DNA of 64,000 nucleotides from Microbulbifer agarilyticus S89. Its GTDB lineage: Bacteria; Pseudomonadota; Gammaproteobacteria; Pseudomonadales; Cellvibrionaceae. The stretch is taken from positions 30,288 to 94,287 of the forward strand of contig NZ_AFPJ01000019.1 in the NCBI RefSeq assembly GCF_000220505.1, in the 5' to 3' direction. Below the pieces are notes generated by a model that saw only the letters and a program-made list of their open reading frames with translations, was not told the origin of the DNA and did no database searches. Numbering within the stretch: position 1 is the first letter of the stretch; each line of letters begins with the position of its first letter. Of the stretch, positions 27,107-35,802 are shown one piece after another. A program made the translations under genes and the position numbers.

Positions 27107-27906
27107 ACCGGCGACTCCTCGCGGACCACAGCCTGTTCCGCAGCCGCATCTTGTGCTGGGCGCTCAGACATCACCTGCACTGGCGTTGCCTTCCGTTCCG
27201 CCGCCGGCTTTACAAAATACAACGCAATGCTTTTGCCCAATATCGGATTCAACACGGCTTCCAGTGTCCGGGTTAGCAGCGGCCGCTCCATCATGTCCCA
27301 CACCAGCAGGCGGTGATACTGGCGCACGATCGCTTTGTCATCCTGCCCCCAGAACAGGCACTTCAACCACCAAAATGGCGCGTGCAGTGCATGCGCCTTG
27401 TGCCGGGCAAAATACTGGAAGCCCAGGGCTTCAATCGCTTTGCGCAGGCTTTTTTCACGAAAGATGCGAATATGACCGCCTTCCACCTGGTGATAGGCAT
27501 CCGACAATTTCCAGCACACCCACTCGGGGAAAAATGCCGGCACGGTTGCGGAAAATAATCCGCAGGGCTTGAGCACGCGCAGAATCTCTTGCAGCACCCC
27601 TTGGTAGTCGTCAATGTGTTCCAGCACCTCTGAACAGATAACCACATCGAAGTGATCGGCGGGAAACGGCAACTGCAACGCATTACCGACACAAAACTGC
27701 AAACTGCCGGCCTGTTGGCCACTCTCAGCAAAGGGTTGCGCGCGTTCGGCCGCGGTGGCCAGATCCTGTGCACTCAAGTCGACACCAAAAATTTCCACCT
27801 GGTCCGTGATGGAGAAATGGATCGCATGACGCCCTTCGCCACAGCCAAGATCCAGCACACGCTGGCCAGGCTTTAAATCAAGTAACTTGGGATCGACCGT
27901 AATCAT
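27103..27906 (-). CDS. Class I SAM-dependent methyltransferase
   Basis: 267 residues. Motif I is RVLDLGCGEGRHA, the acidic motif is FGVDLSAQD, motif post-I is DVVICSEVLEHIDDYQG and the later motif is LKPCGLFSATVPAFFPEW. This is the Methyltransf_11 pattern. It overlaps the glycosyltransferase gene by one base (TGATG) and the six-hairpin gene by four (ATGA), so the three genes are translationally coupled. A C-terminal Ala/Glu-rich tail of about 30 residues is unconserved. The substrate is probably a glycan or lipid-linked glycan made by the neighbouring glycosyltransferase. Confidence 0.85.
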   Translation of the reverse strand: MITVDPKLLDLKPGQRVLDLGCGEGRHAIHFSITDQVEIFGVDLSAQDLATAAERAQPFAESGQQAGSLQFCVGNALQLPFPADHFDVVICSEVLEHIDDYQGVLQEILRVLKPCGLFSATVPAFFPEWVCWKLSDAYHQVEGGHIRIFREKSLRKAIEALGFQYFARHKAHALHAPFWWLKCLFWGQDDKAIVRQYHRLLVWDMMERPLLTRTLEAVLNPILGKSIALYFVKPAAERKATPVQVMSERPAQDAAAEQAVVREESPV

Positions 27907-29333
27907 CAGGCTGCCGCTCCCCGGTTGTTGGCACTGGGGTCAGCCTGCGTATCGGTTCCGGCATAATCTGTTCGGTCGGCACGCGAGGATGAAGATTCCA
28001 CTGAAACAGCGTGCGGCTGAGTACTCGGTGATACCGGAAATGCGGCTGCTTGCTGCACCGCTTGACCAATCACACGGCGATAGAACGCCACCAGGTGCCC
28101 GGCAGCGACCTGCCAGGAAAAATGTTCCTCAATTCGATGGCGCCCAGCCTTACTCAAAGACGCGTGTAACTCTGGATCCTGCAACAGTTGCTCGATCGCC
28201 CTCGCCAAAGCATCGCTGTCTCCAGCAGGCACTACCAGTCCCGCATCGCCGACCACCTCCGGCAGTGCACCACCGTCACTGGAAACTACCGGCACCCCGC
28301 AGGCCATGGCTTCAGCGGCAGGCAGACCAAAACCCTCATACAGAGACGGACACACCACCACACTCGCAGAGGCGTAATAGCGAGCCATTTCTTCATTAGA
28401 GATTCCCGAAACAAAGCGCACACTGGATTCGAGATCCAACTCCCGCAGGAGCTGCTCGGTCGCACCGCCCTCCTTCAGCTTACCCACCACCAGCAGCTCT
28501 AACTGCGGATACCGGGCACGAAGCGAGGCCATTGCTTGCAACAGATAACGCAGCCCCTTCAGCGGCTGATCTGCCGAGGCCGTCGTCATAATGCGCATGG
28601 GGTTCTGGCGAACATCGGCTTGCGGCCTGAACAGCTGCGTGTCGATACCGTTATAAATCAACTTGAGCTGGTGGGGTAACACGCCAAATTGCGTCACGAT
28701 ATCGTCGAACGACTGCGAGGAAACAGTGACAATATGTTTTAGCTTTCGGGACACCCGAATCTGCATACCGAGGAAACTGTGCCAACGGCGCACCAGCAGT
28801 CGATAAAACCAGTCCGGTGCCGCATCCAGTGCCAGCTGACGATCTCGAGTAATGGGGTGATGAATGGTTGCCACCACTGGCAGCCCGGATTTTTCGATAT
28901 CCAACAGGCCATAGCACAACGACTGATTGTCGTGCACCACATCGTAATTCTGGCCGTGCTTGCGCAAGTAACGGGCCACGCGCCGACCGAAGGTGTATGG
29001 CTCGACGAAGCCACCGGTGAGCTTGCCAAACCATTCGTAAAAGTCGGCCCAACTCAACAGGTGTTTGAACTTCAAAGCTCGCGTGGGGTTGGGTTGTTCA
29101 TACAGATTGAGGCCTGGCATTTTGATCAGGCGCACACGGGGGTCAAGTTCCGGGTAGGGTTGCCCGGAAATCACGTCGACTTTGTGCCCTGCATCGGTGA
29201 GCGCCTTGCTCAGGTAGTGCAGATACACACCCTGGCCACCACAATGGGGATGGCTTCGATAGCCGAGCAAGCAAATATTCAGAGGCCTGGAGGTGGCCGA
29301 TGGACCGTCGGATTGATTTCCCAAGGCGGTCAT
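27906..29333 (-). CDS. GT4-family glycosyltransferase
   Basis: 475 residues. The N-terminal domain begins NICLLGYRSHPHCGGQGVYLHYLSKALTDAGH, the C-terminal domain has IYNGIDTQLF, SADQPLKGLRYLLQAM and the donor-binding block CPSLYEGFGLPAAEAMACGVPVV with the EX7E catalytic Glu pair. The last 45 residues are Ser/Ala-rich and likely disordered. It is the first gene of the three-gene operon and has GGGGAA just upstream of its ATG. Retaining GT4 enzymes use nucleotide sugars; the acceptor is unknown. The trio reads as a small glycoconjugate pathway. Confidence 0.9.
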   Translation of the reverse strand: MTALGNQSDGPSATSRPLNICLLGYRSHPHCGGQGVYLHYLSKALTDAGHKVDVISGQPYPELDPRVRLIKMPGLNLYEQPNPTRALKFKHLLSWADFYEWFGKLTGGFVEPYTFGRRVARYLRKHGQNYDVVHDNQSLCYGLLDIEKSGLPVVATIHHPITRDRQLALDAAPDWFYRLLVRRWHSFLGMQIRVSRKLKHIVTVSSQSFDDIVTQFGVLPHQLKLIYNGIDTQLFRPQADVRQNPMRIMTTASADQPLKGLRYLLQAMASLRARYPQLELLVVGKLKEGGATEQLLRELDLESSVRFVSGISNEEMARYYASASVVVCPSLYEGFGLPAAEAMACGVPVVSSDGGALPEVVGDAGLVVPAGDSDALARAIEQLLQDPELHASLSKAGRHRIEEHFSWQVAAGHLVAFYRRVIGQAVQQAAAFPVSPSTQPHAVSVESSSSRADRTDYAGTDTQADPSANNRGAAA

Positions 29334-29611
29334 AAATTCCCCGTAGTTATTGTTTTGGCCAGCAATTGATCCGCTGCCGCCGATAACAACCGGAACTCGC
29401 CGGTTCTGAATGGGGCGAAGAATACACCGGCGGGCATATGACTGCTAGGCAGAATCCATCCACATCCGAGGCGAGACTACTCAGTCCGCCACCACCAAAT
29501 CCGGGCTAAAAGACACGCAACCCCGGCAAAATTCGCCCCTGCAGGGACGACAAAGCCCCGACGCACCACTCATGGCGCGCCGAGGCAAAGGAGTCTGGAG
29601 CATTTGTTCGA

Positions 29612-30427
29612 TCAGAAGCTGAACTTGTAGCCCACGCCCAGATTAAAAATCCAGGAGTCGTAATCCAAATCCTCTCTGACACGAATGGTGTCGAAGATAA
29701 TGTCATTGCGCAGCGCGATATTATCAACGCCGAGCTCCAGTTCGGGGTCAGCATCAACCCACATAGCCGAAGCGTTGAACAGCCAGTTGGCATCACGGCC
29801 GAACTCAATATCCACCCCAACCTGGGCAGTCCAACCCCAAGAGCTACCGAAGGTCATCAGGCCACGATCAACCCGGCCAACAAACTGACCATTGTCATTG
29901 AGCACATCCTCAACGAATACCGGGCGCAGGAAATCCTGTTTGATATCGGTGTAGTTAACCCCGATACCGACATACGGCTGGACCCAGCTTTCTACACACA
30001 CCGGATACCAGTTCGCGAAGAGGCTGGTCACACTGGTGTCGAATCCACGCAGGTTATCGCGACGCAGAATGTCGATATCCTCACCCGTGGCAGTAATGGT
30101 GTAGTCCGCATCCAGGTCAGCCTGGTTCATGTGGTACAACTCAACCGCCCAGTGATCGGCGACGAAAAAGGTACCATTGATAAACCAAGAGGAGTCACTG
30201 TCGACGGTGATGCGCTCGCGAATTTCTACCGGAATGGTTGCATCGGGATCATCCGGGTCCACGATGTCGATGACATTGCGGTTGGAAAACACTGAGGTGC
30301 TATCCGCATCAACGTAAGAACCCCCGACGCGCAAAATGAAATCGCCCGCCGTGAAATCGGCGATCGCCGGTGAGGTCGCACTGGCGGCGGCAATCGCCAG
30401 CGGCAGAAGAAGAGACTTGGTTCGCAT
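29612..30427 (-). CDS. ompW: OmpW-family outer-membrane protein
   Basis: 271 residues from ATG 30427, chosen on a perfect AAGGAG ribosome-binding site and a signal peptide (MRTKSLLLPLAIAAASATSPAIA). The mature part is an eight-strand barrel with GDFILRVGGSYVDADS at the start, DHWAVELYH, ANWYPV, VQPYVGIGVNY and the last strand NLGVGYKFSF ending in Phe. OmpW proteins form narrow hydrophobic channels and respond to envelope or oxidative stress. It is longer than E. coli OmpW (212), with extra acidic loops near 50-75 and 150-180. Confidence 0.9.
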   Translation of the reverse strand: MRTKSLLLPLAIAAASATSPAIADFTAGDFILRVGGSYVDADSTSVFSNRNVIDIVDPDDPDATIPVEIRERITVDSDSSWFINGTFFVADHWAVELYHMNQADLDADYTITATGEDIDILRRDNLRGFDTSVTSLFANWYPVCVESWVQPYVGIGVNYTDIKQDFLRPVFVEDVLNDNGQFVGRVDRGLMTFGSSWGWTAQVGVDIEFGRDANWLFNASAMWVDADPELELGVDNIALRNDIIFDTIRVREDLDYDSWIFNLGVGYKFSF

Positions 30428-30507
30428 GGTAACTCCTTTTAACACTAAATGCTCCATAGCCGCCGGGGACAAAGAACAAAAAATGACCCGTGCGTGCGGT
30501 TAGTTTC

Positions 30508-30538
30508 AGTATAGGTGGAGTTTTCCAAAAAACAGCAA
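30508..30538 (-). promoter_or_regulatory. Candidate ompW promoter
   Basis: On the minus strand TTGCTG (30538-30533) and TATACT (30513-30508) are 19 bases apart, about 80 bases upstream of the ompW start. The -10 box is close to consensus; the spacing is long, so confidence is low. Confidence 0.35.
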
Positions 30539-30596
30539 GTACTGCCTAAGGTTTCACCCGCATATGGGAAGAAATTTCTGCAAAAAGTTTTCATCC

Positions 30597-30623
30597 AAAA
30601 AAAATGCCCGCCATAGGGCGGGC
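30597..30623 (-). terminator. Intrinsic terminator for the polyamine gene pair
   Basis: Stem GCCCGCC/GGCGGGC (30606-30612, 30617-30623), loop of four, followed on the minus strand by eight T (30604-30597). It lies about 210 bases beyond the glutamine-synthetase stop codon. Confidence 0.88.
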
Positions 30624-30835
30624 CAGATTTCTCGAACACACTTTCAGGAGGAGAGTTTGCGACGCGCTGAGTACGCAAGCGCTCAGCTGTCTGTGTTTAG
30701 GTATAGCAGAGCGCGCACTGCTATCTCCCCAACTGTCACCAAACCCTTTGCATTGTGGCAATAAACCGCGCCGAGCAAAGCCATGGCGGAATAAATCGCC
30801 GACGCGCTGAGCGGAATGTATTTACCGATGACAAA
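30624..30835. other. 3' untranslated stretch after the glutamine-synthetase gene
   Basis: About 210 bases between the terminator and the stop codon. No supported gene on either strand; together with the ompW leader it makes up the 408-base gap 30428-30835. Confidence 0.4.
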
Positions 30836-32221
30836 TCACGCGCGATGCAAATAACTCTGGTATTCAACATCCGTAACACGCGCGGCAATTTCCGCCTGCT
30901 CCTGTCGCTTCAGCAAAACGAAAAGATCCACGAATTCCGGATCAAGATATTCACGCCACAACGCACTTTGCTCGAAGCGCTTGAGTGCACCGGTCCAGGT
31001 GTTGATGAGCTGATCGCTCTCCACCTGGTATGCATCCCCTTCCACCGGGGCACCCGGCTGCAGCTTGTTTTCCAAACCGTGACAAACCCCAGCCAGGATT
31101 GCCGCCAACACCAGGTAGGCGTTTACATCCGCCCCGGCAATACGGTGCTCAATCCGGCGTGCAGCTGGCTCGCTGGCAGGAATACGAAATGTAACCGTGC
31201 GGTTGTCGTAACCCCAACACAGGTTCAACGGCGCGTGGCTACTTTCCTGGAAACGGCGGTAAGAATTGGCATGGGGAGCAAAAATCGCCATGGCATCATT
31301 GGCCGTCGCCATCATGCCCGCCACTGCCTGCTGCAGAAGTTCAGAGCCCTCATCGGTACCATCGTTGAAGACGTTGTTGCCGTCTTTATCGACCAGACTC
31401 ATATGTACATGCATACCATTACCGGCCAGTTCGCCAAACGGCTTGGCCATGGTGCTAACCCGCAGTCCATGGCTGCGCGCTACGCCTTTTAACAGGCGCT
31501 TGAACAACAAGGTCTGATCGGCAACTTTCAGCGGATCGTCGCTATGCAGCAAATTAATTTCAAACTGACCGGGAGCACACTCCGACAGAATCGAGTCCGC
31601 AGGTATCCCCTGCTCTTCACAGGCAGCACGCACATCCGCAAAGAAATGCCGCTGCGCATCCAACTCGGCCAGGTCATAGACATCGGTAGACGGCACCAGA
31701 TCACTATCGTTGTCACTGATCGGACGCGGGCGCCCCAATTCATCAGAATCTTCACGCAACAGGTAAAATTCTAATTCAGTGGCACATACCGCCTTCAGAC
31801 CGAGGCGCGCCAGACGCTCAACCACTTTCTGTAACTGCGCCCGCGGATCTGCGTACAGCACAGAACCATCTGGCTCATGCAGTTGCATATGCAGCTGCGC
31901 GGTTTGCTCCCGGTGCCATGGCGCCAGGCAAATTGGCGAGACCGGCTGGCAAACGCCGTCACTGTCGCCACTGGCAAACACCAGCGGACTGTTTTCAATA
32001 TCGCGCCCCCAGATATCCAGGCTCACCGCGCTGCGGGGCATCTGCAGGCCACCCTTCAATAACTTTTTAGCGGAGTCTGCGGGCAGCCACTTGCCTCTGG
32101 GCACACCATTAATGTCAAAGGCGAAGCCTTCGATCCATTTCAGGTCCGGGTGATCCGCAAGGAAGGCGTTCGAGGTTTCGAGGATTTCCGCGGGCGGCTG
32201 ATATTTTTGTTTTGCTGCCAT
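30836..32221 (-). CDS. Glutamine synthetase-family gamma-glutamylpolyamine synthetase (PuuA/SpuI-like)
   Basis: 461 residues, complete GlnA fold. The N-terminal beta-grasp has KWIEGFAFDINGVPRGKW; the catalytic domain has ATELEFYLL (metal Glu), SECAPGQFEINL, GNGMHVHMSL, HAPLNLCWGYDNRTVTFRIP and RRIEHRIAGADVNAYLVLA. The lack of a nearby Tyr adenylylation loop and the shorter length point to the PuuA/SpuI/FluG branch, which ligates glutamate to putrescine or other amines with ATP. It follows a SpuC-like aminotransferase by 79 bases. Together they fit polyamine catabolism; ordinary ammonia assimilation is unlikely. Confidence 0.87.
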   Translation of the reverse strand: MAAKQKYQPPAEILETSNAFLADHPDLKWIEGFAFDINGVPRGKWLPADSAKKLLKGGLQMPRSAVSLDIWGRDIENSPLVFASGDSDGVCQPVSPICLAPWHREQTAQLHMQLHEPDGSVLYADPRAQLQKVVERLARLGLKAVCATELEFYLLREDSDELGRPRPISDNDSDLVPSTDVYDLAELDAQRHFFADVRAACEEQGIPADSILSECAPGQFEINLLHSDDPLKVADQTLLFKRLLKGVARSHGLRVSTMAKPFGELAGNGMHVHMSLVDKDGNNVFNDGTDEGSELLQQAVAGMMATANDAMAIFAPHANSYRRFQESSHAPLNLCWGYDNRTVTFRIPASEPAARRIEHRIAGADVNAYLVLAAILAGVCHGLENKLQPGAPVEGDAYQVESDQLINTWTGALKRFEQSALWREYLDPEFVDLFVLLKRQEQAEIAARVTDVEYQSYLHRA

Positions 32222-32300
32222 AAAAGGGAGTCACACTGTTGGAGGATACGATGGAAAGGAGACGGCCCCCACCGTAACCAGTGGGGACCCGGTATGGATT

Positions 32301-33650
32301 TTACGCCATAGCCTTGGCGGTATCATCCAGCGCGCGGTGCGCCTTGTCCACCAACTCGTCAATATGTGCGGTATCCAGAATCAGCGGCGGAGCAATAATC
32401 ATGGTGTCGCCGGTGGCCCGCATGACCAGACCATTCTTGATGCTCATGTCGCGGCAAACAGCACCAGCGGTGCACTTGTCATCAAAGCGTGCGCGGCTGC
32501 CTTTGTGCTTGACCAGCTCCAGTGCACCTACAAGCCCGAGGGTACGCGCCTCGCCCACGATGGGGTGATCAGCCAGTTCCGCCCAGCGCTTCGCAAGGTA
32601 GGGCCCGGTGACATCGCGTACGTTTTCAATGATTTTTTCATCACGCAGGATGTTGACGGTCACGATACCCGCCATACAGGCTGCCGGGTGTGCTGAATAC
32701 GTATAGCCATGGGTGAACTCACCGCCTTTGGCCTTGATAACTTCCGCTACACGGTCGCTCACCATGGTGCCACCCAGCGGGAAGTAGCCGTTGGTCACAG
32801 CCTTGGCGAAGGTCATCAAGTCCGGCTTCATACCGTAGTAATCCGCACCGAACCACTCGCCGGTACGTCCAAAGCCAAAGATCACTTCGTCCATGACCAG
32901 CAGGATGTCGTACTGATCCAACACCTTCTTCACTTCCGGCCAGTAGGTTTCCGGCGGGATAATCACACCACCCGCGCCCTGAATTGGCTCGGCGATAAAG
33001 GCAGCAACTTTTTCCGGGCCCAGTTCCTGAATTTTTTCATCCAGACAGCGCGCAGCGTGGATACCGAACTCTTCCGGTGACATGTCACCACCTTCACCGA
33101 ACCAATACGGCTGCTGAATGTGCTCAATGTAGTCCAGCGCCTGAAACTGCTTGTGCATGCCACTCATACCGCCAAGGCTCGCACCACCAATCGTAGAGCC
33201 GTGGTAGGCGTTTTCACGGGAGATGACAATGCGCTTCTGTGGCTGGTCTTTCAGATCCCAGTAGCGGCGGATGATTCGCAGGTTGGTGTCATTGGCCTCA
33301 CTACCGGAACCGGTGAAGAACACATTGTTCATGCCGGCCGGGGTAACCTCGGACAGCAGGTCGGCGAGTTCGATGGACGGTACCGTGGTGCACTGGAAGA
33401 AGCTGTTGTAGAACGGCAGCTTGTTGAGCTGCTCGTAAATAGCTTCACTGATTTCCCGACGGCTGTAACCCAGGTTACAGCACCACAGGCCGGACATGCC
33501 GTCGAGCATGGTATGGCCATCAATATCGGTGATGTACGGGCCTTCTGCGCTGGTAATTACACGGGTGCCTTGTTTGCCAAGGTCGTGAAAATCGGTAAAA
33601 GGATGCAACAGGTGATCGCGGTCATGCTGTTGTAGCTGGTTTTTGTTCAT
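32301..33650 (-). CDS. Class III (omega) aminotransferase, SpuC-like polyamine:pyruvate type
   Basis: 449 residues from ATG 33650, preceded by AGGAG; the frame open to 33764 lacks any support. PLP-fold marks are GPYITDIDGHTMLDGMSGLWC, FFTGSGSEANDTNLR, VISRENAYHGSTIGGASL, LLVMDEVIFGFGRTGEWFGAD and the Lys in LMTFAKAVTNGYFPLGG. This set is typical of the putrescine/aspartate-pyruvate aminotransferase group (SpuC, YhxA). It transfers an amino group from a polyamine or similar amine to pyruvate. It lies upstream of the polyamine-type glutamine synthetase, so the pair resembles the P. aeruginosa spuC/spuI arrangement. Confidence 0.9.
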   Translation of the reverse strand: MNKNQLQQHDRDHLLHPFTDFHDLGKQGTRVITSAEGPYITDIDGHTMLDGMSGLWCCNLGYSRREISEAIYEQLNKLPFYNSFFQCTTVPSIELADLLSEVTPAGMNNVFFTGSGSEANDTNLRIIRRYWDLKDQPQKRIVISRENAYHGSTIGGASLGGMSGMHKQFQALDYIEHIQQPYWFGEGGDMSPEEFGIHAARCLDEKIQELGPEKVAAFIAEPIQGAGGVIIPPETYWPEVKKVLDQYDILLVMDEVIFGFGRTGEWFGADYYGMKPDLMTFAKAVTNGYFPLGGTMVSDRVAEVIKAKGGEFTHGYTYSAHPAACMAGIVTVNILRDEKIIENVRDVTGPYLAKRWAELADHPIVGEARTLGLVGALELVKHKGSRARFDDKCTAGAVCRDMSIKNGLVMRATGDTMIIAPPLILDTAHIDELVDKAHRALDDTAKAMA

Positions 33651-34057
33651 GAACTCACTCCTGACTCGAAAAACGCCTGCGCCATCTATGCATTGCAGAC
33701 GGCGCCGTAAAATGTGATCACATTCTAGAGGCAAGACCGGAAGTGGTGCAACCGCTATTCGCAACTCAGTCGCACCTCAGTCGCAAAGAGGCCACCGCCG
33801 CACGAATAGCTCTAGCCTAGTGCGGCTCGGCCACGACTAGTTGCGTGGTTTGATACATATAAAGAAGGAAAGCAGCGCGAAGGAGCTCGGGAGCTTAAGT
33901 AGAGCGGCGTCCAGAGCCCAAAAGCGGCCATGAACCAGGAAAATGAAGCGGACCGACCGGTCAATGCAGAAGAATGCATGATCCGGTCGGCGAGAGAAAG
34001 AAACTAGCCAGATAGAGAAAGAGGCCAGATAAAGAAAGCAAAGACAGTAAGGCAGGA
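33651..34057. other. Intergenic region with an imperfect palindrome and short purine-rich repeats
   Basis: 407 bases, no supported gene. The part at 33953-33990 forms a hairpin (separate entry). Just beyond it are two near-copies of GCCAGATA(G/A)AGAAAG (about 33996-34040) in a purine-rich tract. Promoters for the aminotransferase gene should lie near 33700. Confidence 0.5.
33953..33990. repeat. Long imperfect inverted repeat
   Basis: Arms CCGACCGG.TCA.ATGCA (33953-33968) and TGCAT.GAT.CCGGTCGG (33975-33990), with a three-base mismatch inside and a six-base loop. It stands 68 bases after the stop codon of the lipoprotein cyanophycinase. It could be the 3' end structure of that operon or an operator; there is no U-tract. 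Confidence 0.6.
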
Positions 34058-35386
34058 TTAGCTAGAAGCAGGCTCCACCGTCACCGCCACAGGCACCACA
34101 TCCAGCGCAACATCGACGATCGAATACTGGTCTTTGGTGCCAGAACCATAGCGCCAGTACCCACGAGACTGCTCGGTCTGTTGAAACTCAAACAACACGC
34201 CCTGCCCTGTCTCATCACTAAAGGCGTAGCGCCGCAACTCGCGTACCTCGCTGTTGTCCAGCAAGGAAAAACCCAACAAGTGGTCCAGGCGCGGGTTCGC
34301 CAGAGCGATACCGGCCCCCTGCGTGGCACGATAGCCAAAGGCCTCATTGCCGGATGTTTCGCTACCCCCGATCATTACCTCGCCAGTTTCCCAGGCCAGG
34401 GTGTCCCCTGCACTCAGCACACTGAGTCGCAACCCTTTGGCCGCGAACGCGCCCTCCGCTGAGGTAAATTCAGCACCGCGGCCATCGGCCACCACCAGGT
34501 TCCCAGCACCCAAAACCTGCATGGTCTTGCGGTCCAGGTTGACCAGCAGCGCGGTGTCTTCATCCACACCATAACCGACCTGCGAAGCCGCCTCAGAAGA
34601 GAAACCCAGCGCCCGTATCAGGCGTCCCAAACGCGCTTTGCGATCGAAGTGCTGATCAACAACACCAAAGGGCAGAAAACCAAGACCACGCGCCAGCAGC
34701 AGCTGCCCCGACTCCTGACTCTCCATGCCCGCGTATTCCTCAACGCTCGGCAGAGTCAGCGCGCTCAAGGAATCTCCGGCTGCAATCATGGTTGTACTCA
34801 TAATCGCTGCGCCGGCACTGGTGCCGCCGACCACGGCGCCGCGCGACAACTGCGCACGAATCGCAGTGAGCACCGGGCCATCCTGCCCGTCCGCCCCCAG
34901 CAAGGTTCCAGTGATCCGGGTCTGATCCCCACCGACAAACCAAATACCACCAACGTCCGCCAACTCTTCGGCAAGCGCCGCGTCCATGCCGCCATCGCGC
35001 CACAAGCTTTCGTCCACCGCTTCTGTGGAGGCATCATCTTTTACTGCGATGGGCAGTACACGAATGTCACCAGCGAAACCAAAATGACGCAGATCATCGG
35101 CAAACTGTTGCGCATAGTGTGCAGGTCGTCCGGAGGCCGCCGGTACAATCGCTACATTGGGCAACTGAGCGGGGATGGACTCGATAAACGCCCGATAAAC
35201 CTCTTTGTTATCGCTTCTGAGCGCCCCGCCCACAATCAACAACCGGCCAGAGTCACTGGCCACGTATGCTGATTCCGGCTGCGTCGATACGTCTTTTTCC
35301 AGCACCTCGTCACTCTTGCTGGAGCAACCGGCGCCGATAACCGCAAGCAACACCAACGATAAACGCGCAACACGCCACATATTCAT
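34058..35386 (-). CDS. Lipoprotein cyanophycinase (peptidase S51-like)
   Basis: 442 residues. A lipoprotein signal ends at Cys21 (VIGAGC), followed by Ser, so outer-membrane anchoring is expected. The S51 fold has GGDQ (152-155), the nucleophile Ser190 in GGTSAGA, His246 in VDQHF and Glu276 in GVDEDT, which reproduces the Ser-Glu-His set and Gln-His pair of cyanophycinase CphB. The sequence KARLGRL after the His matches the Arg-binding strand. The C-terminal 150 residues are an added beta-rich region. It should cut the beta-Asp-Arg dipeptide from the end of multi-L-arginyl-poly-aspartate. It starts within the stop codon of the AraC-type gene (ATGA overlap). Confidence 0.85.
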   Translation of the reverse strand: MNMWRVARLSLVLLAVIGAGCSSKSDEVLEKDVSTQPESAYVASDSGRLLIVGGALRSDNKEVYRAFIESIPAQLPNVAIVPAASGRPAHYAQQFADDLRHFGFAGDIRVLPIAVKDDASTEAVDESLWRDGGMDAALAEELADVGGIWFVGGDQTRITGTLLGADGQDGPVLTAIRAQLSRGAVVGGTSAGAAIMSTTMIAAGDSLSALTLPSVEEYAGMESQESGQLLLARGLGFLPFGVVDQHFDRKARLGRLIRALGFSSEAASQVGYGVDEDTALLVNLDRKTMQVLGAGNLVVADGRGAEFTSAEGAFAAKGLRLSVLSAGDTLAWETGEVMIGGSETSGNEAFGYRATQGAGIALANPRLDHLLGFSLLDNSEVRELRRYAFSDETGQGVLFEFQQTEQSRGYWRYGSGTKDQYSIVDVALDVVPVAVTVEPASS

Positions 35387-35790
35387 AACCTAACCCCTAC
35401 CCGAAAATTTTCCAGCTTTGGCGAATCCACACAGAACTGAAGTGCGGCATCGGAAGGTTCCCCGAACATCCGCTCTCCCCGCGGGCTCCGCCCAAAATGT
35501 TCTTTAAAACAACGACTAAAATGCGAGGCAGAGCGGAATCCGCATTGCTGCCCAATCGCATCGATACTCTGTTCGCTTTCCAGCAATAGCACGCGCGCAT
35601 GCTGCAGCCGCAGCTCACGATAAAATCGTGCCGGCAATATGCCCTTAAAACGGCTGAATATGCGCTCCAGTTTTTTCACCGTAATATCCAGATAAGCGGC
35701 CAACTCCGCGGTGCGCAGCGGCTCCGCGAGGTTGTTGCACATCAGTGCCAGCGCTTCATCCAGTAACTGTCGATCTTGCCGTATCGCCAC
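35383..35790 (-). CDS. Solo AraC/XylS DNA-binding domain, ArgR(GlxA)-like
   Basis: 135 residues: only the double helix-turn-helix of AraC proteins. The pattern RTAELAAYLDITVKKLERIFSRFKG, ELRLQHARVLLLESEQSIDAIGQQCGF and SASHFSRCFKEHFGRSPRGER is close to the C-terminal domain of the GlxA/ArgR branch. In Pseudomonas that branch includes ArgR, which controls arginine genes and has a DJ-1-like N-terminal domain. That domain is missing here, so this is either a constitutive regulator or a truncated one. It lies 12 bases after the dipeptidase-like gene and overlaps the cyanophycinase gene. The resemblance to ArgR is from family knowledge and needs a profile search. Confidence 0.78.
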   Translation of the reverse strand: MAIRQDRQLLDEALALMCNNLAEPLRTAELAAYLDITVKKLERIFSRFKGILPARFYRELRLQHARVLLLESEQSIDAIGQQCGFRSASHFSRCFKEHFGRSPRGERMFGEPSDAALQFCVDSPKLENFRVGVRL

Positions 35791-35802
35791 AGCAGAACCT
35801 CG

